Source of the DNA: Klebsormidium nitens | Taxonomy: Eukaryota; Streptophyta; Klebsormidiophyceae; Klebsormidiales; Klebsormidiaceae | NCBI GenBank assembly: GCA_000708835.1 | Contig: DF237103.1 | Coordinates: 62,001-126,000, forward strand | Direction of reading: 5' to 3' | DNA: 64,000 nucleotides | Shown here: piece after piece, positions 50,001 to 61,720 of the stretch | Position numbering within the stretch: the first letter of the stretch is position 1 | Layout: every line of letters begins with the position of its first letter | Translations under genes and position numbers: made by a program | Notes under the pieces: generated by a model | What the model saw: the letters and a program-made list of their open reading frames with translations, nothing else | The model's database searches: none | Told to the model about the DNA's origin: nothing

Positions 50001-53000
50001 CGGAAACGTTGCTTTCAACAGAGACCGGACTCGAACCAAAGAAGCCAGGACCTGACTTCTCTTCCTCCCGTATCCTCAACTCCAGCAGAACGAAGATCCG
50101 AGGCGACACATACAAGTCAAAGTCGACGCATTCACAAGAGATTCAAAAGCACAGAGAGACCGCGCAATTAAAAGGAGACGCATCGCTTACCTGAATGTTG
50201 GTCTGCTCCGTCTCCTCCCCAACAGTGTCAATGAACGCGTGGTTGGGCTTCAGCGCCAACTTTGACACCGTGTGAACTTGCGGGGGAATCGTGGCAGAGA
50301 ACAGGAGTGTCTGCCGCTGACCCGGCAGGTAGCGCAAGATCTTCTCGATGGCGGGGCGGAAACCCATGTTGAGCAGGTTATCGGCTTCATCCAGAATGAG
50401 CACTTTGAGGCCCTTGAGGCGCTGCGGGACGGACGGCGTGTTGTCCAGATGGTCTTGGAGGCGGCCCGGGGTGCAGATGAGGATCTGCGGAAAACAAGGT
50501 GGGGGTACACGAGTTAGAGAAAGACTGGGGGGGTCTCTAGCCGAATCCATAAGGATGTGAAAGAAGAACAAGTTGGAAGTGTTGATGGAGCTGCCTCGAA
50601 GGGGGCCTGCGTTGCAGGCGGTGACTTCCAAGAAGCGAGAGGAAGGCTCAAACAGAACAATCTAAAGACTGAGGTTCATCATTTCAACCCCTCCAAAGTA
50701 AAAAAAGAAGCAATGAACAATTCGAATGCCCCGACGAGCAAACGCATTGCGAAGTCTGTTCATGCTGCTCCATAGCTGGCTGCTTTTGCGATTCAGAGAC
50801 AATAGCATGTCAGCATAATGAGGTTTCGCAGTTCAAGCTTCACGACGTGGACTTTTTACCCCTTCCATGAAGACCGAATGGAAACCGCAAGAGCGTAGGT
50901 CGTGATCGCCTTCAAAATTCGTTCCATGTTTCCCCATGAAAAAAAAATCGGTTGAAGATAGAGCAGAACATTTCCAAATTGACGTCATCAGGGTAATCCG
51001 TTAGAGTGGCCGTAGGATGTGCACGTTCTCATTGGGTGTCACGATGTCGCAAGGCCCCTCCACAAGGCTCCTCCGGATGGCATACTGTAAGTTGCTAAGC
51101 GAGTGTGACGTCCACCAAATGCCGACGCTTACTTTAGAAGGGTGACCGGACAGACCAGCAGAATGGTTGAGAAGGCTCACTTCTGCCGGCTGACTCTCCA
51201 GCCTGCGCCGGTCGCTGTTGATGTTGGAGCCTCCAAAGATGATCTCGGACCGCAGCGGGTGATACTTGAGCAGCGCCTTTGCCTCCGCCTCGATCTGCTG
51301 CGCCAACTCGCGTGTCGGCGAGATGACCAGCACCTCGATATCTGGGTTGGAGCTGCGCCGGCCCCCGCGAGCGAGGATCCTCTCGATGGCAGGTATCTGC
51401 CGGGAAAGAAGGGGGGTGAGTCGAGTCATCGCTGAATTCAGGTGGAGTGTCATTCAGAAACCTGGTTGGAGCCTACTTGAGCTGCTTGTCCGCATCAGAG
51501 GAACATAGCATTTTGTGTGAACTACTGACGAGGTTGTCGAGGCGGACTTAGACACTCACAAGGGAAGGCAGTGATAAGCATTTGACATTCAAATGCAGTC
51601 CACCCCAACGTGCGACTTTGACAGGCTGACAGCTCTTTAAACTTTTGCTGGGACCCAGGTCTCAAAACACACCCCCTGCACAGCCCTATAGACCAGGTGA
51701 ACAGAATCCGCCCAAGCCAAGTGAAGAAGACTTCCGCCTATGCCAATTGAAGGAGACTTCCCGATCTCCAATAAATTTGGGCCATCACCTTCCAACTGAA
51801 CGACCTCAGCTTTGTACGGGCTTGACGGGGCGCATAGGCAGGTTGCAATGATGTCTTCGGAGACATCTTTTGCCAGATCTCAAAATCGGCAGCAAAAACC
51901 TTCATTCTGTGTGTTGATAAATCAGCTGAAGGAGCTCCAAAATAGAAAGTAATGGAAGCCCCAGCTTCATCACGGTTCTAGCAAACCTTTTAATCACCAC
52001 CTTGACAAGGGCAAGCTGGCAGGGAACAATCTTGGGGCCTAAGCATGAGCTGTCCGCTCAACCACGTAAGAAGGTTTCAGGAATTGACTTGAGCTGATCT
52101 CGCACTCACCAAGAAACCAAGCGTCTTTCCAGTCCCGGTTTTGGCTTTGGCCAGCACGTCCTTCCCATCCAAGCACGCTGGGAGAGTCGCCTCCTGAACT
52201 ACCGTCATCTTCTCGTATCCAAGGTCCTCGTGCAAAGCCTTGATTGTGGGGGGTGAGAGGTTGAAGGAATCAAACCTGCACACACACATGCCCACAATTT
52301 GAGTATGTCAGTACAGGCCCCCAAGCTGCTAACACACCCTTTCTTCGCCTACAAGATCTCCTGGCGGTTGATAAGCCATAGTTTTCATATCTGCAATGAT
52401 GCCATTTTGGTGAGATCTGCTGATGACGCTGAAGTTGACCAACCGTGCGAAGGAGTCTGGTAATGGTAAAACCCTAACCCTAATTTGGCACTAACATGCA
52501 TTCCTGCACCACACCACCCTGCCATCGCAGCTGAAATCACATACTGACCAGCTTTAGACCCAATTCCTACACAGCGTAACCAACTCCTATTGTCTCTGAT
52601 TCATAAGATATTGTCCCTCACCTTGTCTCTGTTATGAAAGCTGGGTTGCCCCCGCTCCCCCCTGTGGTAGATCTCTCTGCATCAACTGCAGGGCGGTCTT
52701 CCTCCCCCTCTGACTCTGACAGTGTCTCGTCAATCAGCTGGCTTTGCGCTGGAGGCCGCCTCGAGACTGGCGGAGCTCTTCTTTGGTGCTGCTGAACAGC
52801 TGCAGCTGACATCGAACCACCTGGCGGCCCTCGTTTCCTCTCCCCAGACCCCCCCCCAACAGCACGTCCATTCCCCCTTTCTTCAACCATCCCCGAGCCT
52901 CGCCCGTTTCTTCCCCCGCCCCGACCGCCACGCCCAAAACCATTGCCCCCTCTCTCTACTCCAGCCCCATTCCTTCCATACCCGTTGCCTTCCTGCTCAA

Positions 53001-53439
53001 AATTCTCCTGGTAACCTCTCCCTGGGTTCTGCATTTGAGGACGGCCCCCATGGTAGCTCCTCTCCTGCTCAATTGTACGGGTGCCGCCCCCTCTCCGTCC
53101 CCGACCACCACCCCTCCCCCCTCGGGAAGAGCCAGAGTCACCCCCATATCTGGCCTGGGTATTCCGCCCATCTTGGCTCGTTCCTGCCCCTGGCCAAGGA
53201 GCCGACATAGTACTCGGCTGATCTGACGAACTGGTATATGCTGCGGAAGAGGAGAGTCGTTCTGCAGCAGCTACTGGGTCTACCAAGCTGTTGGACAGCG
53301 ACCAGAGGGAGCGCAGCGGCCCGAGCACCCGAAGTCTGGCAACCAACATGGGGCTGGAGAAGGAGGCTGTTCTCGACAGGGAGGCGCAGCTCGCGAGGGC
53401 GGCGTTAGCGAATTGGAGCTGCGAAGTGCAGAGAGCCAT
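47074..53439 (-). CDS. DEAD-box RNA helicase, RH25/26/31 group, with RGG-rich N-terminus and probable organelle transit peptide
   Basis: ATP-dependent RNA helicase related to plant RH25/26/31 and yeast Mss116. Eight exons in coding order (53439-52622, 52275-52110, 51396-51181, 50484-50191, 49656-49561, 48951-48736, 48097-47915, 47307-47074) join in phase to about 740 residues. All motifs are present: Q motif FDSFNLSPPTIKAL, I (AKTGTGKT), Ia (SPTRELAQQI), GG (FGGSNI), Ib (CTPGRL), II (DEAD), III (SAT), IV (VLVFLTT), V (TSDVSARGVDYPDV) and VI (HRLGRTARAG). The C-terminal VQAYVAWLGFYNTFCKNLGW block is typical of this group. Residues 1-45 are Ser/Ala/Arg-rich with almost no acids, as in a mitochondrial or plastid presequence. 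Residues of about 90-210 are RGG/GRG-rich. The exon at 48951 has partial copies in the preceding intron. Confidence 0.94.
49055..49100 (-). repeat. Copy 2 of the 5' edge of the helicase motif IV exon
   Basis: About 46 bases starting at 49100 repeat the start of the exon at 48951 (149 bp away), including an acceptor (cgtcacttcgcag). It encodes VLVFLTTARAMQLYA against VLVFLTTARATQLYA in the real exon: one synonymous and one replacement change. After the repeat the frame continues into intron sequence with no clear donor. Confidence 0.85.
49171..49220 (-). repeat. Copy 3 of the 5' edge of the helicase motif IV exon
   Basis: About 50 bases starting at 49220 repeat the same exon start, again with an acceptor (cgtcaccccgcag). 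It encodes VLVFLTTDRATQLYAQL, with four synonymous changes and one replacement (Ala to Asp) against the real exon. Copy 3 reads in frame through copy 2. TGACGTCA-like strings recur between the copies (49005, 49109, 49230). Confidence 0.85.
52468..52483. promoter_or_regulatory. Telo-box-like motif (AAACCCTAACCCTAA)
   Basis: Two interlocked copies of the plant telomere-type motif lie in the first intron of the helicase gene, about 150 bp after the donor. In land plants such telo-boxes in 5' regions mark many ribosome- and growth-related genes. A regulatory role here is inferred; an interstitial telomere trace is the alternative. Confidence 0.45.
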
Positions 53440-53823
53440 ACTGAAAAAGAGAGTTCAGAGATGGCTGCTTGTGGAGCTTGACATTGTTGAGCAGTGGTTG
53501 AGAGAACTTAAGCGGATTACGCGGAAGATCAGATTCATACTTCAGCCCTAAGAAGATTTAGAAAGTAGAAAGTAGAAAGTTCTAATTTCTGAAGGTTCCG
53601 TTTCCAGTGGGCGTGGCCTAGTGCCAGCTGCCCAGCTGCCTGATGGGAAGTGGTGCAGTGCTGTGCAAGTGTTGGTGGCATTGCATTTGTGAAACGAGAC
53701 ATTGTCTTCTGAATCTTTGAAGATTGAAATTGACTTCAGCCCCAGCTTTGTTTTGACTTCGTGAACGCGCCCATTGCATTCGGCACTCCCAGCAATTGCA
53801 CCAACTTCGTTCTACCAGGCAAG
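53440..53823. promoter_or_regulatory. Short bidirectional promoter, helicase (-) and MAM33 (+)
   Basis: Only 384 bp separate the two divergent start codons, so promoters and 5' UTRs must share or abut. A tandem agaaagt run (about 53557-53580) and a repeated cagctgcc (53628-53642) lie inside. Both products look organellar. Confidence 0.6.
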
Positions 53824-55854
53824 ATGTTGAGGCGCACAGGGCTTCAGGCGCTTCGCAATGCTCTGAAGGCGGCTAGAGCGAGTGCCACCATTACCAGCCC
53901 GAGTGTCAGCGGCCGCTACGCCGCAGATCTGCCAAAGGGTTTCGCAAGCATTGCAAAGAGGTCAATTTCGGGAGCAGATGTGAATGTGAACCCAGGCTTT
54001 GCAGTGGGGGCAGTTCGTTACTTCGCAAAGGGCGCAAAGTCAGACGGTTTGGCGCGGGCACTGGATCTCGAGATACAAGACCAAGAAAAGCAGTATGTGT
54101 CACCTAATGTGAGCAGAAGTCTGTCCATTATTGTTGTCTGTGGGCTCGCAAAAAGTTCAAATCACTTTAGCAATACAATTCTGCTGCCTTTTGGCGACTA
54201 TCAGGAGAAACAGAGAACCTTGTGAATCTCAGAAGTTGTTTGTGCTTGGTCAAACTTCGTCCACTTTATTTTTCGCTTCTGAAGGCACAGCGTACGGTGA
54301 AAAGTCCGTTGCGTTGTTAGTTGTAGAAAAGGTGGTGCAGCAGGTGCAAAATCAGATTTTGCGGGAACCCTTATGCAATCACGGCTTCCCCAATCTGGAA
54401 GTTAAGACTTCCGCTCCACACTTGCAGACCAACTTTGTTTTGCGGTTCAAAATTCAGCAGCTTCCACTCTGAAACCACACTGTCATGGTCCTGCTTTGCA
54501 ATCTTACAAGTATGAGGCCTGTACTTTCGTGTTCATGAGCTTGTTATAAGTTACAACGCGAAGCCTTCAATTTCCTGGTCATGAGGAGTTGCAAAGAACC
54601 TGCTCTGTGGCACAACTTTTCCCCTGACTGCATGCTGACTTGCCTGCTTTTCACTCCAGTTTCATGTCCCACAAGAAACCAAAGCAGTTCTGTGAGGCTC
54701 GCAGGTGGAGCTCCCCCATGGCTACAAGGTCGTCGAGAGCCCTGGTAGCAGGAAGCTGACAGTGCGCAAAATGCATGGGAACGAAGAAATCGAGCTCATG
54801 ACATACGTCGATCCTGAGATGGATGCTGCATACGCGGAGAGCGCTTACAATGATCCTGATGAAGAGGGAGATGGTGAAGAGAATGCTGGGACTCCCCTGC
54901 ACTTCATGGTCAAGGTTACAAAGGTACGCACCTGAGTTGCACTTTCTGTTTCTGATTGAGGGACTTCAATCCAAAACGCCGTTGCATTCTCCACTCTGAT
55001 TGTCTGTCTGTCCAGTCAAAAGTGCAGATCTTATCTGTCATACCAGGCGAGAAACAGGGTGGGCGCCTCTGACAGTAGAATGTCTTGCTGAGCCTTGTTC
55101 TGCCGGGAATGTGAGCATTCAGCGATGGGAACTCCTGAGGTGGCTGGACTCTGAAAGCTCCTGCGTTGCTCATTCACAGACCTCCCGGCCTCTTCATTCG
55201 ACAGTGATCTGTGTGACGAGTTGCGTCGGGTGTATCAATGGCTCTGCCGGAAAGTTGACTTTGTGAGGAGGCAGGTGCCTGACAGAAGACGCTCTTACAC
55301 AGGGTGGCGAAGATCGTACCCTGGTCTTCGATTGTTCCTTCGAAGGAGGAGAGATCAGCATCGACGCAGTGCATGTTGAGGACCCCAGCATAAACGAGAG
55401 CGATGCCTATCCGGGACCGGAGTACAGGTAAGAACGTATCTTGATTGCTTGGGTGATGCGTCAGCTTGATTTCCAGGCGGTTGGTGCATACAACTGCACA
55501 GCTCTGAGCGGTCTGTACTCTGCTTCAAATGACTCCCGAACAACCATGCCCTACAGTTCCTTCACGGCAGAAGCAACTCGAGCACCTTGCAAGCCCCTGT
55601 TTCTGCGCTGCTCTGCCCGCCTATCCTCTTCATTTGTTGCTTGCAACTGCGCTGCCGTCATGTGCTGACGTTTCAATGTTCAATCGTTCAACAGCGAGCT
55701 GGACGAGCGACTGACACAGAACCTCAAGAAGTATCTGGTAGATCGTGGTGTGGACAACGACACTATGGAAGCCTTTGCCGACCTTAAAAACGACAAGGAA
55801 GAGAGAGAATATGGCAGATGGCTGAAGGAGGTGAAGAGCTTCGTCTCAAAGTGA
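53824..55854 (+). CDS. MAM33/p32 family mitochondrial matrix protein
   Basis: Acidic trimeric matrix protein of the MAM33/C1QBP (p32) family, linked to mitochondrial gene expression and ribosome function. Four exons (53824-54108, 54705-54923, 55303-55427, 55695-55854) join in phase to about 262 residues, the usual size. The N-terminus MLRRTGLQALRNALKAARAS is a strong mitochondrial presequence. Family blocks are SRKLTVRKMHGNEEIELMTY, GTPLHFMVKVTK, TLVFDCSFEGGEISIDAV, NLKKYLVDRGVD and the terminal REYGRWLKEVKSFVSK. The end of exon 1 is the least certain point: AAT|gtgagc was chosen because it keeps phase 0, whereas the more tempting CA|gtatgt does not. Confidence 0.9.
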
Positions 55855-56828
55855 TCGCTGTCGAGCAAGAGATAAGCGTTTGCAAACAAAAACAGTCAAA
55901 CTTAAAAGGCAGAAAAGGAAGGTATGTCGTGGTGAGGGAGGAAGTGGGCAACTTCAGTAAGGGGTTACTTTGCGAGAATCTGTCTTAAGTCACTCGCTGT
56001 GTGAGATTGGCACCTTTGACGGTAGCTTCCAACCGGATTGGCTGCAAGATATGATGGACAAACATCGAGATTTGGGAACGTTACTGCAAGCTACCGTCGA
56101 GCAGATTATATGCAATCTATAGACAACACTATCATATCAGTGTCTACTGATCTGTTAATCTGGTCAGCCCTGACCGTCGCTTCCGGGACAACTCAAAATG
56201 CGTATCTGATATCTCATGGACGGTCGAGACACAATGTTTTATAATTCTCAGCGTGGATCCAGAACTTTGCAGACACGGCCGAGGCTCCTTCCGAAAATCT
56301 AGCTCATTCTTATTCTTGCCGCTTGCGATGTAAAGCTTCAAATCATGTGTCTGACATGACCCTTTCAAGATGCCTCTGCCGCTTTCTAACAAATGGCAAT
56401 GAAATGCAACCTCGCGCGACAGCTTTCCATTTGCGCGCGTGCTCAAGAATCGCGTATATGTCGGGTTGCCTGCACATCGTGTGCACTTTTACACTTTGCG
56501 GGTTGTAGTCATAATAGACCCCCAAGCTCATAATTGAAGGCCACACGGCCTGGTTCATGCACCTTGATGTAATTGGACCGTGGCGCGGTACTGCGTCGGA
56601 GTAGGCTAATCAAAATGCACAAAAAGATTGAAATGCATTCGGAAAAGGCCTCAGGATACTGAGATGCATCAGCATGCTCATTACACTGAGAAGGTCACGT
56701 GAAGCTCCGGGCGTGACTCACAGGTCAAAGTTCTCAGATTTGGTCGATGCTCAGTGATTGATGCGCAACATCAGATCCGATGCACCTTGAAGGATCAACA
56801 AGTAGACTCTTGTTCACGGCTATGAATT
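55855..56828. other. Convergent intergenic region
   Basis: Lies between the 3' ends of the MAM33 gene (+) and the coiled-coil gene (-). No coding exon or repeat recognised in this 974 bp. Confidence 0.55.
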
Positions 56829-59616
56829 CTAATCTTCCATCGGAGTCACAAGTTGCTCGTCGTTCGCCTCTGCCGCAGTGCAAAGCGGTCTTGCGGCAGC
56901 TTTGAGCTCGTATTGGTGCCCGCAGGAGGGGCAATCCAGCACCTGGTCAGCCTGTATAGGCACCAATAATAGAGGGTGCTCAGCAGAGACCATATCTTGG
57001 AGGAATCTCGAAGACAACCCACCATCGGCAGCTCCTGAAGACGGACTGATTGAACTTTCAGAGCTTCCAACTAAGCCTTCTCGCATGTCCCTTGTCAATG
57101 ATTGTCTTATCTTATCATCAGCGGGGGCCGTAACGCTGCGAGCCTGAGCGCTTTGTGACACTTACCTGCAGCACTTCGAGGCGTTGGCGGCAGTCTGCAG
57201 CGTACTGCTTCTCCTGGCCTTTGTCCTCCGCCACCCCCTCCATCTCTTCTAGCAAGGCCGCCGTTTGATCATCGCTGGCAAACATCCTGACGTGGTCCTG
57301 CCCAAATAGGATCAGCCGTTGTGAATCTAATAAGCGCTGGCGTCTGCGTAAGTGCTGACTACTATAAGGCTTCGATACGGTGCCTTTTTATGCCTTCTAC
57401 AGTCTCTCTCGGAGAATAAAAAGAGGAGAATTTTTTTAAGAAGTGCTTCCTACGAATCGCATCCAATAAGCAAAGAAGCTACGCTGGAACGAAGGTGCCT
57501 TACCGGTAGACCATCAATCTGCCTGATGACTTCGATGACATCCACGTTCACCTGCGCATAGGAAAAATATGGATGATAACCAGACTTTCAGCACAGCCTC
57601 ATAACAGAAGACGTGTTCCTCATTTGATTTCCAACCCGAAGCGAAGGCTTTCTTAGTTTCAATGCGTCACAGAAGAGTATGACTGCGGATTCAGGTGGAG
57701 GCATTCTTGACATTCGTCCTCACCTCCTTCATCTGCTCCTCAAGAGTTCGTGCGTCCTCCTCCAAATCCTGCAACTGTTTTTCAACCGAAGCCTTCTCGC
57801 CGGTCGCTCGAGCTTGTTCGCTTCGCGCTCTCCTTAGCTGCAAAGAACCACTTTTTGTATCTGGGTCTGCTTAACAATAAGATTTGTTACCTCGCAAAAT
57901 GATTATGATGCAGCTGTGTCTCGTCATGATTTGCAGTTGGTTGAATTCCCTTCAATACACCATTAAGATTTGACTCCTGATCGCATGATACCCCGCGGAA
58001 TACATTACCTGATCTTGGAGTTCCTTGGACGAGTCAGCCAAAGCTGTGTTCCCGCCATCGCTTTCTGCATAGGCGGAACACGACACGTCTTATATAACCT
58101 GTTACTCAAGCGACTTCTCGCTTCCCTGGAACCATTACAGCCGAAGCAGAATTACACAGGTTTTGTAAGGAGAATACACATGACTCACCAGAGACATTGC
58201 TCGTCAGGTTCTCAATCACTTCATCAATCTGCGGACATCAAAAGTAGATTCTGAGCAAATGATACAGTTGTGTCAAAGTGGAAAATTATACTCGCACAGT
58301 GTTATGGACTAGAACACCAAGTGATCGTACTATTTCAGCACAATCACTTACAGAGTTCCAACTGCAGACCCTCACGTGCAGCTAGGTTTGATTGTGAACA
58401 TTGCTGTGACTCCCCGAAAACGATACTCTCGCGCCATGCGAAAGTCCAAATCGTTCATAGTTTTACCTTGCGGACTGACAGTGCCAGTTCTCGTGACATG
58501 TAGTATCTCTGCAATTGAAACAACAAGAAGCTTCAGTACGGCAATGAAGAGCATGCAAAAGAAGTCAAGAAATCAGTCCGCAATGCTGGAATACGGTATG
58601 CCAAGGAATGGTGATGAAGCATTGGACAGAGGGTAGGTCGTCAAATTCCATTCCGTTTCTTTCGACAAGCATTATATTCTGGTCTGACCTTGTAATCCTC
58701 CAGCTGGGACAACATGCCATCGTAGGCCGTATCCAACTCTTGTTCCTTCGAGCGTTGCTTGATCGCATCAGCTTCAAGACCCGTCTTCATCAACTCTATT
58801 GCCTGCGTGTTGAAAGAGGGGGAGGATAGCTCATTCACGAATTGCCGTTGAAACATAGCTAGACGCGTATGCTATAGACATGGTCAAACTGGTACAAGTC
58901 GAGGTCTTTGCAGAGCTTTCCTACCTGGTCCAAAGATGCGACATCCAGATCCGCCTGCAGCTGCTCCTGCTGTGCCGCCAGGATCGTGCGGCCGATGGTC
59001 CCAGAATCGTTCAACAACTTCTCCGTTGTTTGTGAACACTCCTTGATCTCCCATGAGACTGCACTTTGAAGCGATTCAAAGCAAGCACTTCTGGAGAGAA
59101 ATATTGTAGCTTTTGAATGAGCTGGTTGATACTTTCTATTCAATCCACTCCGTATTGGACACTCGACAAGCTTCCTTCCTTTGAATAGAGAGATACTGAC
59201 AATGTCAAATCGCAGCAGATTCAAATCACGATTCGATGATTCGCTGTCCCTCACAACTATCATGTACCGTGCCCAGACAATGAGAAACTACGAAGTTAGA
59301 AAAATATTGGCTTTGATTCTCTCTTTCAGGGCGTCGGAACACACGTGTCTGGATGTATGCATGTGATTGAGGAAAAGGAGATGGTCTGCTCAAAGGATGG
59401 TTTTTGCTACGTGGTCTTAAAGTTTTGGCCGCTCACTTCGATCCAAGTCCCGTTGGATTGAAGTTATTTCGGTCTGCTCCTGCTGCTTTCTGGCGCTGAT
59501 TTCTGCCGCCTTGTCCTCATACTCTGCAACAAAAAGAGAAGGCAGAAACCGAGAAGGCTTCGCATCTGGCACCTTGGTTGTATCTTTGACATTTCTTGGG
59601 AATCAAAAATCCAACG

Positions 59617-59665
<49 letters not shown>

Positions 59666-59892
59666 TTGGTCAATTCGTAGTAATCTGCTTCAATTCGAGG
59701 ACCTCAGAGTCGCGTTCTAAAACGTACATGCATTCAGTCAACTTTCTTGAATGTGATTCTACTTAATTATGCCGGTCCTTTATCATGGAGATGTTGATAT
59801 GTCTTGCTCGGCAGCCACCGTCGGTGGCACCGAGTACCCTTACCTGAGATCTGCATCCGAAGAGACCTGACATGCTGGAGAAAACCTTCCAT
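56829..59892 (-). CDS. Unrecognised coiled-coil protein with C-terminal CxxC motif
   Basis: Function unknown. Ten small exons in coding order (59892-59844, 59523-59437, 59058-58925, 58802-58689, 58228-58189, 58064-58009, 57837-57724, 57551-57504, 57297-57166, 56951-56829) join in phase to about 298 residues; several are only 40-56 nt. The protein opens MEGFLQHVRSLRMQISEYED and is mostly heptad-like coiled coil (QRDLDRISWEIKECSQTTEK, QLEDYKIDEVIENL, KQLQDLEEDARTLEEQMKE). The tail holds DCPSCGHQYELKA, then PLC, and ends TPMED. A single CPSCG pair suggests half a zinc site that could be completed by dimerisation. Consistent phases across nine introns argue strongly that it is a real gene. A kinetochore, centrosome or repair scaffold are guesses I cannot support. 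Confidence 0.8.
59622..59663. repeat. (CT)21 microsatellite
   Basis: An uninterrupted 42-bp CT dinucleotide run in intron 1 of the coiled-coil gene (it reads as GA repeats on the gene's strand). It lies about 100 bp upstream of the exon 2 acceptor. Confidence 0.97.
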
Positions 59893-61720
59893 TTTGGCGG
59901 AGTTGCAAAACACAAAGCCTGCCGGCCAGACAACAAATTTCCTTACAAGCTAGACGTCAAAGCAAGCTGGGGCCTATTAGAGAATCCTTGTCGCACAGAC
60001 TTGGCAAACGAGGCTGCAGTCTGATCGTGGCAAAGAGCCCGAGAGCTGATCTAAGCTGCCTTCGGGGCAAGAAGGTCTGGTGCTCGTCTTTCCAATCAAA
60101 GCGTTCTATCGTGATTTCAGCGAAACTTTGCTCATGAAAGACGTAAACTCAATCCGACTCTGCTTGTTGAATCCATTGGATGTTTAGCTGCAAGTGATCT
60201 TGTATAACCTGACCTAAGGTGCAGATGCATCCTCCCGTCCAAACAGTTCAAGCTGCTAAGTTATGACTTGAGTCATAGCTTATGACACATACGGTACCTC
60301 TTACTCGCGTTGACTTCGAAAGGGGCTTCGATCAATCTTGTCCAGAGAAATAAATCCTCGTATTGCTTTCAAACCTGAGCTGATTTTATAACGAAGGGCT
60401 GTATACGTAAGGCCATCGATGGATCTCGAGGGACGGGTGGGGTTACCGTGTTCCTCAGGGCGGGCTTGGGTGCAAAGCGCTTCGGTGTTCCGGTTACTAT
60501 GGTGTTGAACCAGGCTGTTGCACCTGGGCACAAGATTGAAATGATCGTACCTGACGATCAGACATAAGTATTAGAAAATAGCCTATCATCAACAGGTTTT
60601 ATCATAGGCCATGCAGAAAGGATTTTGCGCAGTACCGCGATATCTGCGATTAGCTTCTAAAATGTGCCGGCCCGGCCCAACATCTGTGTTATGATGACCC
60701 TCGAATGGGGCTATATAGAAGAAGGCCAATTAAGTATTCCTGCTACTTGCATTGCAAGCGCTCAGTGATCAGTTGATGCAACATGCAAATCTTGTCAGCA
60801 CGTTTTGTTCGCAATCAAATCCCATGGGCTATGGGTTCGGAACGATCAGACAACGAGAGACTTCAAAGGGCATCCAACAGGTCCCTGGCCCGGCGACGCA
60901 TTATGCAGTTACCTCATATATGACGATCGGAACTGATCGAGCCTGCCACCATACATTTAGGAGATTGAGCGTTGCGTACGAAGAAGCACGCAGTCCGTGA
61001 GCCCAGGCTTGCGACGCTCTTGCATGCTTGATCTTATAAGCCATTCAAGTAGGAGCGCGAGAGGCATAAGACTTATTCCTTGCATGCACCAATGCGAGGT
61101 TAAAACATTCTGAGCACGTATAGCTCACAGGCGTGCCGCAAACATTTAATGGACGAAAAGCTTCGACAAAGTCCCCGACACCATCAATCAACACGTTTGT
61201 GAGAATCTACAGCGCTTTAGTCGCCAAGAACGTACGCTCGGCTCAGTGGCAATTGAGAAGCTGCGGATTGTGGGAAGCGTGCCTATCAAACGAGGCTCAG
61301 TGGCCAGCTTCTCGATCACGTTGACAAGTCCTGAGGGCTGTTTCTGGATTTATCATACTGCAGTACCGCCGCTGTACTTTGGATGAGCAACACCGCCTGA
61401 AAAGAAAAGTACGTTCACTGAGTAGGCACAATATTGGCCTCGTCAGAGCTGCCCAACATACGGCACTCCGATTCAGACTGCTGAAGCTACTGGCCAGATG
61501 CCAACGCGCTCAGAATCATGCGACTCCGTCCGATCGAGAAGGTTCATCAGAAGCCGTTCACAACATCGACTAGTGCCCCCACTAAATCTGGTTTATGGTC
61601 CCATGGGACTTTCCAGAAGAGCGATACACTTGCTCAGCGTTGATGACCTAAGGGACGCTGCAGAAACGAACTGCCTTAGCGCCTGTCTGCTGAGACATGA
61701 GGGTCTCCAAACCCCGCGGG
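59893..61720. other. Intergenic region between the coiled-coil gene and PIG-U
   Basis: Holds the promoter of the coiled-coil gene and the PIG-U terminator. A 76-codon minus frame (60531-60301) has no recognisable domain and is not called. No RNA gene or repeat array was seen in this 1.8 kb. Confidence 0.5.

Noticed and set aside
50020-50050. T-loop-like ggttcgagtccgg on the minus strand
   Set aside because: No acceptor stem, D-arm or anticodon arm pairs around it; not a tRNA.
52722-53210. 162-codon plus-strand frame opposite helicase exon 1
   Set aside because: A Pro/His/Ser-rich antisense shadow of the RGG repeat region.
60301-60531. 76-codon minus-strand frame upstream of the coiled-coil gene
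   Set aside because: No family similarity and no phase link to the coiled-coil gene, whose first exon already has a good start codon.
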